Notes: generated from the letters alone by a model not told the origin. Positions 1 to 9,453 are shown, counted from the first letter of the stretch. The stretch: 64,000 nucleotides of DNA from Calothrix sp. PCC 7103 (GCF_000331305.1 NZ_KB217480.1:174864-238863); one strand, 5' to 3'. Made by a program: numbers and translations.

Positions 1-27
1 TGTAGGTTGGGGAGTTAACACTAGAAG

Positions 28-141
28 TTAAAAAAAAATGACAGTATTATCTTGAGTTACTTGGGCATGGACACTATTGTTACAAACAGCAGATAAGCAG
101 ATTAAACTAAGGACACCCAGCTCGACAAAAGTTAATTTCAT
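28..141 (-). pseudogene. Signal-peptide start of an exported protein, interrupted near the window edge
   Basis: On the minus strand an ATG at 141 opens a 37-codon frame. It has a lysine near its start, a hydrophobic stretch and an Ala-x-Ala-like site (SVHAQ), followed by a segment resembling the start of cyanobacterial FHA/TPS proteins (AQVTQDNTV). The frame stops at 28 just after a run of nine A (30-38). One extra base there would keep the frame open to position 1. It may be the 5' end of a second haemagglutinin-like gene with a homopolymer frameshift; this is inference from a very short sequence. Confidence 0.3.
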
Positions 142-285
142 CAATCCAGTTCTTGTTTTTGTTACGTATCTATTGTTCCCAATTGAGTAAATTTGTAACG
201 TTAATTAATTTTCGGCTACAGCAGCACAGGTTAAGGCTGTTTGCATCTGCGAAGGGGATTTAGCTGCAACTAACTCTATTTTGCC

Positions 286-504
286 TTGGGCATTACGTCG
301 CCAGAAAGTAGCTCAATTTTTCCGACGACTCAACCCGAAAAACTAACTAAATATAAACATCTAGGTAAAGCTGGAACTCCGGCTCATGTCAATGCTGTAA
401 TCTCTGTGGCAAGGAGAATTCAAATTGATTACTTACAATCGTGTATTGACTCTCTCAGGCAGAACTGGGTGGATTTATATGAAAGTCTCAAAGAGAAAAA
501 ATAA
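286..504 (+). CDS. Small hypothetical protein (72 aa)
   Basis: Frame opens with TTG at 286 and ends at 504. The protein is basic and helical, with no signal peptide, membrane segment or motif I recognise. Its only support is a very strong terminator hairpin starting 10 bp after the stop. A different frame upstream (about 218-345) is also open, so this could be the tail of a decayed gene. No ribosome-binding site is obvious. Confidence 0.3.
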   Translation: MGITSPESSSIFPTTQPEKLTKYKHLGKAGTPAHVNAVISVARRIQIDYLQSCIDSLRQNWVDLYESLKEKK

Positions 505-513
505 ATATAATTA

Positions 514-552
514 AAAAATATGTTCGCGTTTAACAAACGCGAACATATTTTT
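514..552. terminator. Rho-independent (probably bidirectional) terminator
   Basis: Perfect 18-bp inverted repeat with a 3-nt AAC loop. The core arms are GTTCGCGTTT (522-531) and AAACGCGAAC (535-544), flanked by A-runs on the left and T-runs on the right. Confidence 0.8.
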
Positions 553-573
553 CTTTCTTTTACCCTCTTTTTT

Positions 574-592
574 CCTTAACCGAGCAGTATTG
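574..592. repeat. Solo IS/MITE terminal repeat
   Basis: The 19-mer CCTTAACCGAGCAGTATTG is the exact reverse complement of the left terminal repeat of the MITE at 41565-41655. No partner terminus is visible nearby, so it is a solitary end or a remnant. Confidence 0.5.
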
Positions 593-806
593 GCGACACT
601 CTTTACTGTACATCGTTCCGTCGATTAGACCGTTTCTCTGGCACCCTAATTAACGTACCCACCCTCAGTTAGACCGACACTAACCTGATTATTTAATATT
701 TTGTATGCCTTGTACACCGCATACAGTGTATTATTGTAGTCTCCACCACTCTTCATCACTGCTTATTGGTCAATGCGCGTGTAATCATTAATCACAAACA
801 CTTGTA

Positions 807-3260
807 TTAATTTGAAACACTACATGCAAAGGAGCGAAACGAAGGTTTATAATTTGTCATCGCAGGCGCCGATGCAACTAAATACAAATCACCATTAGAA
901 GAACGTACCCAGCTTTGCGCTTCGACAATTTTATCTTGATAACTATGCTTTAAATCTACGTTTGTTCCAAGTGCGCGTGTATTTATAAAATAAGAATCTG
1001 GTTTACTATTACTTCTGTTAACTGAAACCCAATTAGGTTCCAAGCTAATATTACTTCTAATCGGGTCTATTGGACTTGCAGGCAATCCACCACGTCCAGT
1101 AATTATAAATTGACTTTGACCTGTTTCTACATCCGGTCTACAGCTAGTAACAACTTTCTGCTCAACTAACTGGGTTGGTAAATTAATAGGTATAGGTTTA
1201 GTATTCTGGTACAAAGTATTAATATTTACAACGCCGTTCAATGTTGGGTTTTCCTGGGAAATAGCTGTGATATCGCTTGTTGGTAGCCGACTTGGGTCAA
1301 GTAAACTTGGGTTTGTATTGTTAACTCCTAATTGTCTAGCTAAATCTTCTCGACTACGAGGCGCCAAACCAAAAAGACTAATTGCATTGATTTCAACTTT
1401 GCCACCACTACCGCTAAACGCATTCGCAGTAATATCATTGTTCTCTTGAGGTGGCGCCACAATAAAACCAGTAGGGATATCAATATTAATATTGCCACCA
1501 TCCCCAGGAGCATCTAACTTACCTGCCGATGCTGATATCTGGCTACCTCTACGCATCAGTAATAAATCACTTAAGAGTAAATTTATATTACCGCCTCTAC
1601 CAGAGTCAGCTTCAGATATGAGTTTAGCTTGGTTATCTAAAATTATCGAACGAGCTTGGACTTTAAGGGCGCCTGCAGAACCGATATTGTTTATATCACT
1701 TGAAGAGTAAATAAAATTGTTCCCAGATTCACTGCTAACATTCACTTCGGCTCTATCGCGCACAATTAATCGCTGTGTATTAAGCTTTAAGTTTCCAGCA
1801 TTTCCAGTTCCAGTAGTCGAAGTAAATAAACCACTAACTGTAGAATTATTTTTACCATAAAATCCACCAGCCAGTTCTATAGAATCTCTGGCGTGTACAG
1901 TTAAATTTCCTCCTTGTCCAGTAGCTGGTATATATTGGTTAGAAGTTGTTAAATACTCCGCTAGTGAAGAAGTTGATATCCTTGCCCCACCCTGAATATT
2001 CAACCGGGACGTATTAACTATTACTTCACCAGCAGTTCCAGTAGCGTAAGCTGAACTAAAAATTTGACTGGGTATAAATAAATCACGATTTATACCTGGT
2101 AATGTCAAAGAATAACCGCCTTGAAGTTTCACATAGTCAGCGTTTACTGTCAATCGCCCTCCCGACCCTGAACCCCTACTATATGTTCTTACTTGCGCTC
2201 CATCTTTAATAACAAGCTTGGGAGTTGTAATTGTTAAGGAAGGGGCGTTTCCCACGCTAATAGTTCCAGTTTCCAAAGGCGTGCCATAGTTACTAATTAA
2301 TTCTACAAGCTCTGTTGCAGTCACGGTTAAATTTCCTCCTGAATCAGAGCCTAACGTTGTAGTCAAAATACTTGAACCACCATTAATTAGTATGTTCCTT
2401 CCTGTAACCTGAATACTACCGCCACCCTCGCCACTGGCATCTACGATCGATGGAATGTTAGTTCGATCGCTTATTTTAATGTTTTGGAAATTTTGGATAC
2501 CTTCGTTTCCGGCATACCAACCTTGTAAGGAGGAGTGCAAACTTACATTACTATCACTACCTACACTTAATAACTCAATTCTTCCCCCTGGTGCTGTTAA
2601 ATTGCCACCCAGAAGTATTAAATCGCCACCAACAAGTGCTAAAGTTTTGCCAAGTCCCACTTGCAGACCAACTGGATCACCTGAACTGTTAGTCTTGCTA
2701 TCTGGACTTGCTTGAGATGTTAAATAGATCGGATTCGCGGTTGTTCCAAATTGTAAGCCTTCTGGAACACTTACTTTTAGCACTTGTTGGGGTTTAGTAT
2801 CTATAGCGCTAAACTTACTACTATCGGTAAAGTTGATACTTGACGCTGTACTTGCTATAAATGACCCACCAATACTTAATTCGGCGTTATTACCAAAAAT
2901 AATGCCATTCGGATTAATAAAAAATAAATTAGCGGTGCCGTTTGCTTTAATTAGACCATCAATATTGGAAATTTTATCACCCGTCACTCGACTAATAATG
3001 TTTTGAATATCTAGCTGGTTGTTAAAATAAACTGTATTTTTAGTGGGTATAGAAAATTCTTCAAAACTATGAAATAGATTACTTCCTAATAGAGTTCCTC
3101 CATTGATAATTTGACTATTATTAATAGTTTGGACACGGGAATTACTAGGTAAAGTAGCGTCTGGAATCACTTGAGCAACAGCAAAGTTTTCTCTTAAAGC
3201 TATTACTCCACAACAAATTATGCCAAAAACTCTCAAACCGCTACTTAAACGAGTGTTCAT
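807..3260 (-). CDS. Filamentous haemagglutinin-like TPS exoprotein
   Basis: Exported protein of about 817 aa. After a signal peptide comes the N-terminal TPS secretion domain typical of cyanobacterial FHA-type proteins, with the hallmark segments NPNGIIFGNNAEL and FEEFSI. It is followed by a long beta-helix-like region rich in Gly/Asn/Ser/Thr, with repeated GGxIxIxA-type strands, and a Cys-containing C-terminus. Known members are recognised by TpsB/Omp85 pores and secreted to the surface; no TpsB gene is seen here. I prefer ATG 3260 over 3287: a GGAGAGG lies about 15 bp upstream of 3260, and the same leader recurs in the neighbour at 3454-3729. The precise function is unknown. GGCGCC is sparse within it. 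Confidence 0.88.
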   Translation of the reverse strand: MNTRLSSGLRVFGIICCGVIALRENFAVAQVIPDATLPSNSRVQTINNSQIINGGTLLGSNLFHSFEEFSIPTKNTVYFNNQLDIQNIISRVTGDKISNIDGLIKANGTANLFFINPNGIIFGNNAELSIGGSFIASTASSINFTDSSKFSAIDTKPQQVLKVSVPEGLQFGTTANPIYLTSQASPDSKTNSSGDPVGLQVGLGKTLALVGGDLILLGGNLTAPGGRIELLSVGSDSNVSLHSSLQGWYAGNEGIQNFQNIKISDRTNIPSIVDASGEGGGSIQVTGRNILINGGSSILTTTLGSDSGGNLTVTATELVELISNYGTPLETGTISVGNAPSLTITTPKLVIKDGAQVRTYSRGSGSGGRLTVNADYVKLQGGYSLTLPGINRDLFIPSQIFSSAYATGTAGEVIVNTSRLNIQGGARISTSSLAEYLTTSNQYIPATGQGGNLTVHARDSIELAGGFYGKNNSTVSGLFTSTTGTGNAGNLKLNTQRLIVRDRAEVNVSSESGNNFIYSSSDINNIGSAGALKVQARSIILDNQAKLISEADSGRGGNINLLLSDLLLMRRGSQISASAGKLDAPGDGGNINIDIPTGFIVAPPQENNDITANAFSGSGGKVEINAISLFGLAPRSREDLARQLGVNNTNPSLLDPSRLPTSDITAISQENPTLNGVVNINTLYQNTKPIPINLPTQLVEQKVVTSCRPDVETGQSQFIITGRGGLPASPIDPIRSNISLEPNWVSVNRSNSKPDSYFINTRALGTNVDLKHSYQDKIVEAQSWVRSSNGDLYLVASAPAMTNYKPSFRSFACSVSN

Positions 3261-3369
3261 AATTATACATGCCTCTCCAATAATCATTGATTTCTATACG
3301 CATACTTACCAAGTTAACTTTATAATAGATTGATTATTGTTGGTACATTTTAGAACGCATATTCCACAC

Positions 3370-3407
3370 AAGTATGTAGGATAAGCAATAGCCCATCCTA
3401 CATACTT
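3370..3407. terminator. Hairpin after the peptide gene at 3454
   Basis: 13-bp perfect inverted repeat AAGTATGTAGGAT/ATCCTACATACTT with a 12-nt loop, just 3' of the peptide gene on the minus strand. There is no clear U-run, so the termination role is inferred. A diverged copy sits at 3878-3915 after the second peptide gene, so the hairpin is part of a duplicated unit. Confidence 0.45.
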
Positions 3408-3453
3408 AAAGATTCTTAAACTTCTAATTAAAATTTACTATGCAGTGTACTAA

Positions 3454-3729
3454 TTAACATACTACGCATCCTAGAGGATTACCAGTTGTTGGGCAAGGTT
3501 TTACTAGTACACATTGGTTGCCATTGAGCTTAATAAATGGTTTTGTATTTTCTTGAAAAACTTTCTGTGTTTGTTCGCTATCAAGTTCAGACGATTTTGC
3601 TTCCATTAATTCCTTTCCTTCAACTTGTTGCTCATTATTACCTTTACTAATTTGAGGTGTAGTTAAAGCTATTACTCCACAACAAATTACGCCTAAAACT
3701 CTCAAACTGCTACTTGAATCAGTGTTCAT
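3454..3729 (-). CDS. Small exported cysteine-rich peptide, chimera with FHA leader
   Basis: About 91 aa from ATG 3729. The first ~22 residues (MNTDSSSSLRVLGVICCGVI) match the signal sequence of the FHA protein at 807-3260. The rest is an acidic spacer and a C-terminal tail with four cysteines spaced CX5CPX7CX2C, shared with the gene at 3947-4198. The upstream regions of this gene (3757-3830) and of the FHA gene (3285-3365) are also alike, so promoter and leader appear copied onto a peptide gene. The layout resembles a precursor or small secreted peptide. I see no modification enzyme nearby, so RiPP status is speculation. Confidence 0.6.
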   Translation of the reverse strand: MNTDSSSSLRVLGVICCGVIALTTPQISKGNNEQQVEGKELMEAKSSELDSEQTQKVFQENTKPFIKLNGNQCVLVKPCPTTGNPLGCVVC

Positions 3730-3877
3730 AATTATACATGCTTCTCCAACAATCATTGATTTACATACGGATAATTATCATCAAATTAACTTGATAATAG
3801 ATTGATTATTGGTACATTTTAGAACGATATGGCACGTAAAACTTATATATTCTGATATGATGCATTATATTGCATAT

Positions 3878-3915
3878 AAGCATATAGGATAAGCAATAAC
3901 CCATCCTACATACTT
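3878..3915. repeat. Second copy of the post-gene hairpin
   Basis: Imperfect inverted repeat around GGATAAGCAATAACCCATCC, homologous to 3370-3407 and in the same position relative to its peptide gene. It marks a tandem duplication of the peptide unit. Confidence 0.45.
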
Positions 3916-3946
3916 GATGATTTTTTACGTACTAGTTAATAGCATA

Positions 3947-4198
3947 TTAGCATATTGTGCATTCTGGACGATTACCGATTGGGCAAGGTCTAAATGTTAC
4001 GCATGCGTTGATCTTAGGCTTAGTCCCAGGTTTTGTATTTTCTTGAAAAACTTTCTGTATTTGTTCGCTATCAAGTTCAGACGATTTTGCTTCCATTAAT
4101 TCCTTTCCTTCAACTTGTTGCTCATTATTACCTTCACTACTTTGATATGTAGTTAAATAGTTTTGGTCTTGTAACTGCTGTAAATTTTTAGAATTCAT
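3947..4198 (-). CDS. Small four-cysteine peptide, paralogue of 3454-3729
   Basis: 83 aa with no signal peptide. It has a hydrophilic N-terminus (NSKNLQQLQDQ), an acidic block (EGKELMEAKSSELDSEQ) almost identical to its neighbour, and a C-terminal core with cysteines CX5CPX7CX2C. Leader-like conservation with a variable C-terminal core is what one expects of a RiPP-type or toxin-like precursor pair. Neither a biosynthetic enzyme nor a transporter is visible in the window. A start at ATG 4198 is preceded by AGGGAAAAA, a plausible ribosome-binding site. Confidence 0.6.
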   Translation of the reverse strand: MNSKNLQQLQDQNYLTTYQSSEGNNEQQVEGKELMEAKSSELDSEQIQKVFQENTKPGTKPKINACVTFRPCPIGNRPECTIC

Positions 4199-4625
4199 GA
4201 TAATTTTTCCCTAATAATACAAAGTTCATTTTTACAAGAAGCTTTTTGCCTCTTCTATACGCTTAATAGGTATGGTGTAAATTAACTTATGCAGTGAGCA
4301 AGGAGGGCGCCAATTGTTTGACGCACGTAACTAATTCTTCTTGCAATTATTTGAGCGTTATTTTTCACACGGCGCCTATCAACACTTCACAACAAATATA
4401 CTATAAAGTATTTTTGAACTATCTAGCCGAATGGTTGCCCCCACCGTGCCCAATTCTCTTTATTAAACGGCGCCTTCCACTTTACAATTAAATACTGCTC
4501 CAATACAGCCGTGCCATTCCCGTTTTTGTGGAGTTTCCCACCAAAAAGTTATATTTACAGCAGTTTTCAACTTGTACTTGTGGTGCAAATCTTGATATAC
4601 TGCTAATGGGTAGAATATAAACTTT
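4199..4625. other. Intergenic, no gene recognised
   Basis: AT-rich stretch with three GGCGCC palindromes. A 65-codon frame on the plus strand (4294-4491) has no homology that I recognise and no ribosome-binding site; I treat it as chance. Confidence 0.4.
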
Positions 4626-4690
4626 GTCATGCTGAACGAAACGTAGTGCAGTGAAGCATCTTAGAGATTCTCCGCTACGCTCAGAATGAC
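4626..4690. repeat. Dispersed hairpin repeat (GTCATGCTGA...TCAGAATGAC)
   Basis: 65-bp element with inverted ends GTCATGCTGA and TCAGAATGAC. Its body (GATTCTCCGCTACGCTCAG) resembles a very widespread bacterial intergenic repeat. Confidence 0.6.
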
Positions 4691-4704
4691 ATTTATTACC
4701 CGTG

Positions 4705-5198
4705 TTAAGTATAACTAGCTATATATTCCTTGCAATCGTGTACACCTTTCCACCGCTTGTTACTACGGCAAGTTTCCCCGATATACAAAATTAATCCCGG
4801 CGCCGAATCAACAACAAAATATAAACAAGCTTCGCCTGGATAATCAGCAGGCATTCTGTAAAACGCCATTGATTGCATTTGTAGCTGTAACAGTCAATAC
4901 GTTCTGGGTCACAATGGGATGGCGCCAAATCAAACAATGCTACTTGTTCGCTTGTTCTAGTAACGCACGCTAGTTGTTGATATTCAAGTATTTGATTCTT
5001 CCACCGCTGTAATGCGTCAACATCCATCAATAAATTTTCTTGGCGCCGTGTGCGGAACTTTTTATCGGAGAATAATTCTAACTGGGCACCTGGTGGTAGA
5101 GGTGGCGCCGATGCTTTAAGAGGGAGTTCTAATTGCTGAGGTTCACCCGTTTTAATCCCGTTATCCGAGAAAATGTCTAATTGGCGTGGTTCCTGCAC
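4705..5198 (-). pseudogene. Frameshifted GIY-YIG-type nuclease-domain protein
   Basis: The frame from ATG 5198 encodes a Pro/Leu/Phe-rich N-terminus with repeated QLELF/QLDIF motifs. After the segment CDPERID the homology continues in another frame: MPADYPGEACLYFVV, then the GIY-YIG-like LILYIGET, and an RSNKRWKGVHDCKEYI tail ending at the TAA at 4705. A single frameshift near 4880-4890 therefore splits the gene; the original frame runs on to a spurious stop at 4791. The nuclease assignment rests on the YIGET motif only. The full product would be about 160 aa. Confidence 0.6.
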
Positions 5199-5273
5199 CG
5201 TTAACTCTCAACTCCACTCGCGTATTATATCCGAACGTAGCTTAGATGCAATAATTGGGCGTCTGTATTTAAC

Positions 5274-6350
5274 TTAATTTCTTACTCTTTTTCGTGCGTA
5301 GTTAATAACAATTCCAGCAGCACTTATTCCCAAAAGTCCAATAGTCGGCGCCGATTCAGGAACTCGTTCGCTAATTACTGTCACATTGGGGTCAGTAGCA
5401 TCACCCGTAATATATATATAGTTGAAAGCGTCTTTATCATTCAAAATCGAAGCGCGCAAAAACAACCCGCTCCAACGAGCTAAAGTTTCAATTGCTACAT
5501 CTTGAGGAATTGTAGGTGTGTTTCTATCAGGAGATGGTCCAGATGGGTTATTTGTATTTGTAATGCCATAATGATTGGCGCCTGTTAAAGTTATTAAAGT
5601 CTTCGGAGGATTTTGTATATTATCGTAAGTACCATCAGTAACAAAAGGTGGTATTACCCCATCAAGCGTTCCTTTCAATAAGGCAACAGGTATGGAATTG
5701 CTAATAGGAATGTACTCCACTGGTAAAACGTTTGCAGTGCGCGCTAAACCTGTTGCATAAAAGGCGCCTGCTGCAACTTCATCAGGTAAACTTGCTGGTG
5801 TTGAACAAAAACGAGGCAAACAAACGTCCGCAATTGCCGACAATCCAACACTTCCCCCAAAGGAATGACCAAGTAATCCAAGTTTTTCAGTATTAACAAC
5901 ACCTGCAATAGGCGAATTAATATTAGAGTTCTCTGCTCGCATTTGTGTAAGAACAGCGTTAATTTGCGAAGTTTCAGCAAAAAGTCCTGTGCCTAATGGT
6001 GGCAGCGTGCGCTCGTTATTTGGTACAGCTACAACAAATCCGTAACGAGCAACCGTACTAGCATACTTTGAGTAATCTGATTTATTTACGTTGGCGCCTT
6101 GTAATAATAATGCAATGGGAAATGAGTAGTTACCAGTTTTTAAGTCAGATGGATTGGGAAAATATATATCAGCGGCGCCGTTGGTTGTAGATAGATTTGT
6201 TGTATAGCTTGTAACATCCGTGAATAATGGAGGAGGGTTAAACGTCGCTGCGGCTGTTTTGTTCATGTTCAATACAACCAATGAAAACGTTGTAACAACT
6301 GATAAAGCTTTAAGTTTTAACAAATTCACACTCCTCTTATGCTTACACAT
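5274..6350 (-). CDS. Exported alpha/beta hydrolase (chlorophyllase/dienelactone hydrolase-like) with PEP-CTERM-like tail
   Basis: 358 aa. An N-terminal hydrophobic signal (about residues 10-36) is followed by an alpha/beta hydrolase core: the oxyanion-side LLLQG, then the nucleophile elbow GHSFGG. The likely acid and histidine lie in the GTLDGVIPP and GANHYG segments. The C-terminus has the PEP-CTERM-like arrangement VPES, a short hydrophobic helix and an Arg/Lys-rich end (NYARKRVRN), which suggests surface sorting through an exosortase-type route. The substrate is unknown. Downstream of it lies only the broken GIY-YIG gene. Confidence 0.82.
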   Translation of the reverse strand: MCKHKRSVNLLKLKALSVVTTFSLVVLNMNKTAAATFNPPPLFTDVTSYTTNLSTTNGAADIYFPNPSDLKTGNYSFPIALLLQGANVNKSDYSKYASTVARYGFVVAVPNNERTLPPLGTGLFAETSQINAVLTQMRAENSNINSPIAGVVNTEKLGLLGHSFGGSVGLSAIADVCLPRFCSTPASLPDEVAAGAFYATGLARTANVLPVEYIPISNSIPVALLKGTLDGVIPPFVTDGTYDNIQNPPKTLITLTGANHYGITNTNNPSGPSPDRNTPTIPQDVAIETLARWSGLFLRASILNDKDAFNYIYITGDATDPNVTVISERVPESAPTIGLLGISAAGIVINYARKRVRN

Positions 6351-6541
6351 TTATTCTTATTGTTATATTGATTATTTTTCTTTTAATACAAAATAGACGA
6401 GTTGCAAGTAAAATTTGGTGCCTGAATTAATAACGCCTTATTTAAATTACAGGCGCCATCCTTCTAAGTAAAAACTTTCACAGTTAGTATACTTTTATTC
6501 AGTATTGATATTGATTATTATTCTGATGACATTAATCCTGG

Positions 6542-6676
6542 GAAGTAGTATTTGTCTTTATTGAAGGTGCTGCGTTTCTAAAAGTATCCTCTAAGAAAGC
6601 TGGAAACGATTATGCTAGCTGGGATTGTAGATATTTTGGAGAAGAACCGCCACGCAATGCTAGTACCAATGTTTAG
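6542..6676 (+). pseudogene. Unidentified gene fragment
   Basis: An open frame without a start codon reads FIEGAAFLKVSSKKAGNDYA and on to a TAG at 6674. It looks like the tail of a conserved protein because it is rich in structured residues, but I cannot name the family. It runs into the helicase fragment that follows. Confidence 0.25.
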
Positions 6677-6945
6677 CTAACTTTAACGAATTAACGCTTG
6701 CATTTGCGAAGACAGTACATAAGTCTCAAGGCTCGGAATATCCTGTAGTAATTCTACCTTTATATACTCAACATTACATGATGCTAAGTCGTAATTTATT
6801 TTACACTGGGTTAACTCGTGCGAAAAAACTTGCAATTATTGTTGGCGCCAAAAAACCGATTGCAATGGCTGTACGTTCTGTTAATCAACAAGAACGTTAT
6901 ACTCAGCTTAAACAAAGACTAATTCAATCTTCTATTAATTCTTAA
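6664..6945 (+). pseudogene. C-terminal fragment of a RecD-like superfamily 1 helicase
   Basis: About 93 codons without a start, ending at TAA 6943-6945. The frame contains the conserved C-terminal UvrD/RecD motifs: TVHKSQGSEYPVVILPL (motif V region) and FYTGLTRAKKLAIIVG (motif VI, with the arginine finger). The N-terminal two thirds, including Walker A, are missing. Likely a relic of a plasmid or conjugation helicase related to the relaxase locus downstream. Confidence 0.75.
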
Positions 6946-7201
6946 TTATTATTCTCTCTAAATGTTAATAATTTTGTTTTTTATATAATTGTTTGCTATT
7001 TGATGATATAATCCTTTTTTAATTCCTTATCCGTATAAGTATATTAATTTTTTGTGTAAGCAATAACTTAATACACATTGCTACTGATTGTTTATATCTT
7101 TTTACGCGCGCTTCCATGCGGTATGGGTTATAGGCGCCCAAGAGGATATAACTAAGAACACAATTGCGAGATAATTATTTTGTTAGTTCGTCTGTAGATT
7201 T
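6946..7201. other. Upstream region of the mobilisation genes
   Basis: AT-rich, with no coding frame. It precedes the relaxase operon. I cannot identify an oriT inverted repeat or nick site with confidence here or in 7544-7663. Confidence 0.3.
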
Positions 7202-7543
7202 ATGGCTAAAGGATTTGGTCTCAAGCCCTCTCTTACGCTAGGTTATGCGTTAGTTCTTCTCCCCGAAGCGAATGCTTATGCTGCAAAGCTATCTATTGAT
7301 GACGGTAGCGGAGAAGAATTTATCGGTGTCACTAATATGTTAAAGTCCGCACAGGTTTGGAAAACTCAGAAACAAGCCAAGCAAGCAATAGTTAAGTATG
7401 CGAACTTTATAGAAGAACGATTACAAGGTTCTACAGAGGTGGACATTGCAATTAAAGTTGTTAAGCGTTCGGGCGACGGTAAGCTAAACTCCGAACTTGT
7501 TGAGACGTTGTTTATAACACCCGGTGAGTTGGAGAGTTATTAG
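7202..7543 (+). CDS. Hypothetical protein upstream of the relaxase (113 aa)
   Basis: Soluble alpha/beta protein of 113 aa beginning MAKGFGLKPS. There is no signal peptide or known motif. It ends 121 bp before the relaxase gene and is co-oriented with it, so a role as mobilisation accessory protein is possible but unproven. No Shine-Dalgarno is evident. Confidence 0.55.
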   Translation: MAKGFGLKPSLTLGYALVLLPEANAYAAKLSIDDGSGEEFIGVTNMLKSAQVWKTQKQAKQAIVKYANFIEERLQGSTEVDIAIKVVKRSGDGKLNSELVETLFITPGELESY

Positions 7544-7663
7544 TATTTAACCGCGCGCTTCCTAAGTAACAGATAACAAAAGTACACGAATTAAGTAAAG
7601 AAGTAAGAATATTTGTTGACAAAAAAATATAGGTCGTAAGCGTGACGTAAGGATGGTGGGAAG

Positions 7664-9403
7664 ATGCTTGGTATGACTAACTTTGCAGTTTGCCGAATCC
7701 AAAAGATAAAAAGCTGGGCGTCGCTAATTCACAGTGCGATGCACACAACACGCGCACATGAAATCGAGAATGCTGATTTATCTATAAAGAATGTTTCGTT
7801 AATTGATGGCGCCGAGGATAAGGACATCAAGGAAATGTTTATGGAAAAAATCGGCGCCCAAAAGATACGCTCGAATGCAGTACTGGCAATCGAGATGCTA
7901 CTCACAGCTAGTCCTCAATACTTCCGACCGGATAACCCGGAGCAAGCAGGGTTTTATATTCAGGAACGAGTAGATAATTTTGCTGCTGCCTGTACCGACT
8001 GGTTGTTAAATCGTTATTACGGTAAGGTTGTCCAAGCAATAATGCACCTCGATGAATCAACTCCACATATCCACGCTTACATAGTACCGTTGGATAATAG
8101 AGGAAAACTTAACGCTAGAGAATTATTCCACGGTCGCTATAAACTCTCAGAATTATTAGATAGTTTTGCGCGCGCGGTTGAACACTTGGGTATTGAACGT
8201 GGTATCAAGGGAAGTAAAGCAAAGCATACAGATATTAAGAAATATTACGCTGCGGTAAATTCTAAATCTCACCACATCAACCTTGAGGATGTTTTACCTG
8301 ATGAAGAGGAAGCTGCATCAATTTCTGAGTACCGCGCGCTCGTCAAAGAAATTCTCCAACCTAAATTAAATGTTCTGAACAACCAACTTGTACACCAAGA
8401 GTTGAAACTTCGAGAGAAACGGAATATTGAACAAGCTGCACAAAATAGTGAACGGGAACGGCGCCAACTCGAAGCGCGCGTACAAAATTTATCATGGACT
8501 CTCGAACTCTGGGAGTCACAAGCTAACTTACTTCGAGATATTCCCTTAGAGTCAGTTGCATACCACCTGGGACTTCACCCACACCCTAAATACCAAGGTC
8601 GCTGGGTAAGTGCGAACCATACTATAAATATTACTGGTTCAACTTTTTATGATTTTGTTGGCGCCGAACATGGAGGAGGTGGCGCCATAGATTTAGTTAT
8701 GCATCTACTAAATTGTAATTTCCGAGAAGCGGTTGCTTGGCTATACGAAATTTTTGGGGAGTCAGAAACTTTACGTGCGGTTACTCATCATGCTAGGGAG
8801 CAAGCTACTGTAATTATTGCCACTGAAAAACCTAAACAATTTGTGGTGCCTGTACCTGATGAAAATAAATGGGGTGGTGTTAGGGATTATTTAATTGGCG
8901 CCCGTAAACTACCCGCTGCTCTCATCGACAACTTACACACTGCTGGATTAATTTACTCTGATGAAAAACAAAACGCGATATTTTTAATGCGGTCGTTACC
9001 TGATGGGGAAGTAACAGGCGCCTTTTTAAGGGGAACTTATGGATATAACAATACTTTTTATGGACTTGCCAAAGGTAGTAAGCGTAATAAAGGATGGTTC
9101 CACTTTACTACTGGTGGTCAGGGTGAAGATAAAATCGCGCGTGCGGTTTTAGTAAAATCCCCCATAGAAGCATTATCTGTTGTGGTCTTGAACCACTCAC
9201 TTACGGAGAGGACTATTTATATTGCTGTTGATAATCCTCATTGTCTGCCAGTAGAATTTTTAAGCTACTTCAAGGAAGTTGTTGCTGCTTATGATGCTGA
9301 TGGGGAAGTTCGGGCAGGCGCCGTGTTGAAGTTATTACCTCAGACTACGAGACTTAAACCAAAAGCGCGTGATTGGAATCAACAATTAATTTTAATGCGG
9401 TGA
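7664..9403 (+). CDS. MobV-family relaxase fused to DUF3991/Toprim-like region
   Basis: 579 aa. The N-terminus (MTNFAVCRIQKIKS) is the classic Mob/Pre relaxase start, which would nick oriT through its metal-binding motif, here HLDESTPHIHAYIVP (about residues 127-141). A short coiled coil (about 240-285) links to a C-terminal module starting VAYHLGLHPHPKYQGRW, with HGGGGAIDLVMHL and a Toprim-like end (AVDNPH...AAYDADGEV) as in DUF3991/Toprim proteins. Relaxase-primase fusions are typical of cyanobacterial plasmids. GGTGGGAAG precedes ATG 7664; ATG 7673 is the alternative family-like start. Confidence 0.88.
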   Translation: MLGMTNFAVCRIQKIKSWASLIHSAMHTTRAHEIENADLSIKNVSLIDGAEDKDIKEMFMEKIGAQKIRSNAVLAIEMLLTASPQYFRPDNPEQAGFYIQERVDNFAAACTDWLLNRYYGKVVQAIMHLDESTPHIHAYIVPLDNRGKLNARELFHGRYKLSELLDSFARAVEHLGIERGIKGSKAKHTDIKKYYAAVNSKSHHINLEDVLPDEEEAASISEYRALVKEILQPKLNVLNNQLVHQELKLREKRNIEQAAQNSERERRQLEARVQNLSWTLELWESQANLLRDIPLESVAYHLGLHPHPKYQGRWVSANHTINITGSTFYDFVGAEHGGGGAIDLVMHLLNCNFREAVAWLYEIFGESETLRAVTHHAREQATVIIATEKPKQFVVPVPDENKWGGVRDYLIGARKLPAALIDNLHTAGLIYSDEKQNAIFLMRSLPDGEVTGAFLRGTYGYNNTFYGLAKGSKRNKGWFHFTTGGQGEDKIARAVLVKSPIEALSVVVLNHSLTERTIYIAVDNPHCLPVEFLSYFKEVVAAYDADGEVRAGAVLKLLPQTTRLKPKARDWNQQLILMR

Positions 9404-9453
9404 TTATTTTGGGGGAAAATAATGAAGACCATACAACACAAGGTTAAAAAACA

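Noticed and set aside
4294-4491. 65-codon plus-strand frame
   Set aside because: No ribosome-binding site, random-looking composition, no relation to neighbours.
8168-8176. GCGCGC/CGCGCG clusters as separate signals
   Set aside because: Frequent in the window but secondary to GGCGCC and without positional pattern that I could see.
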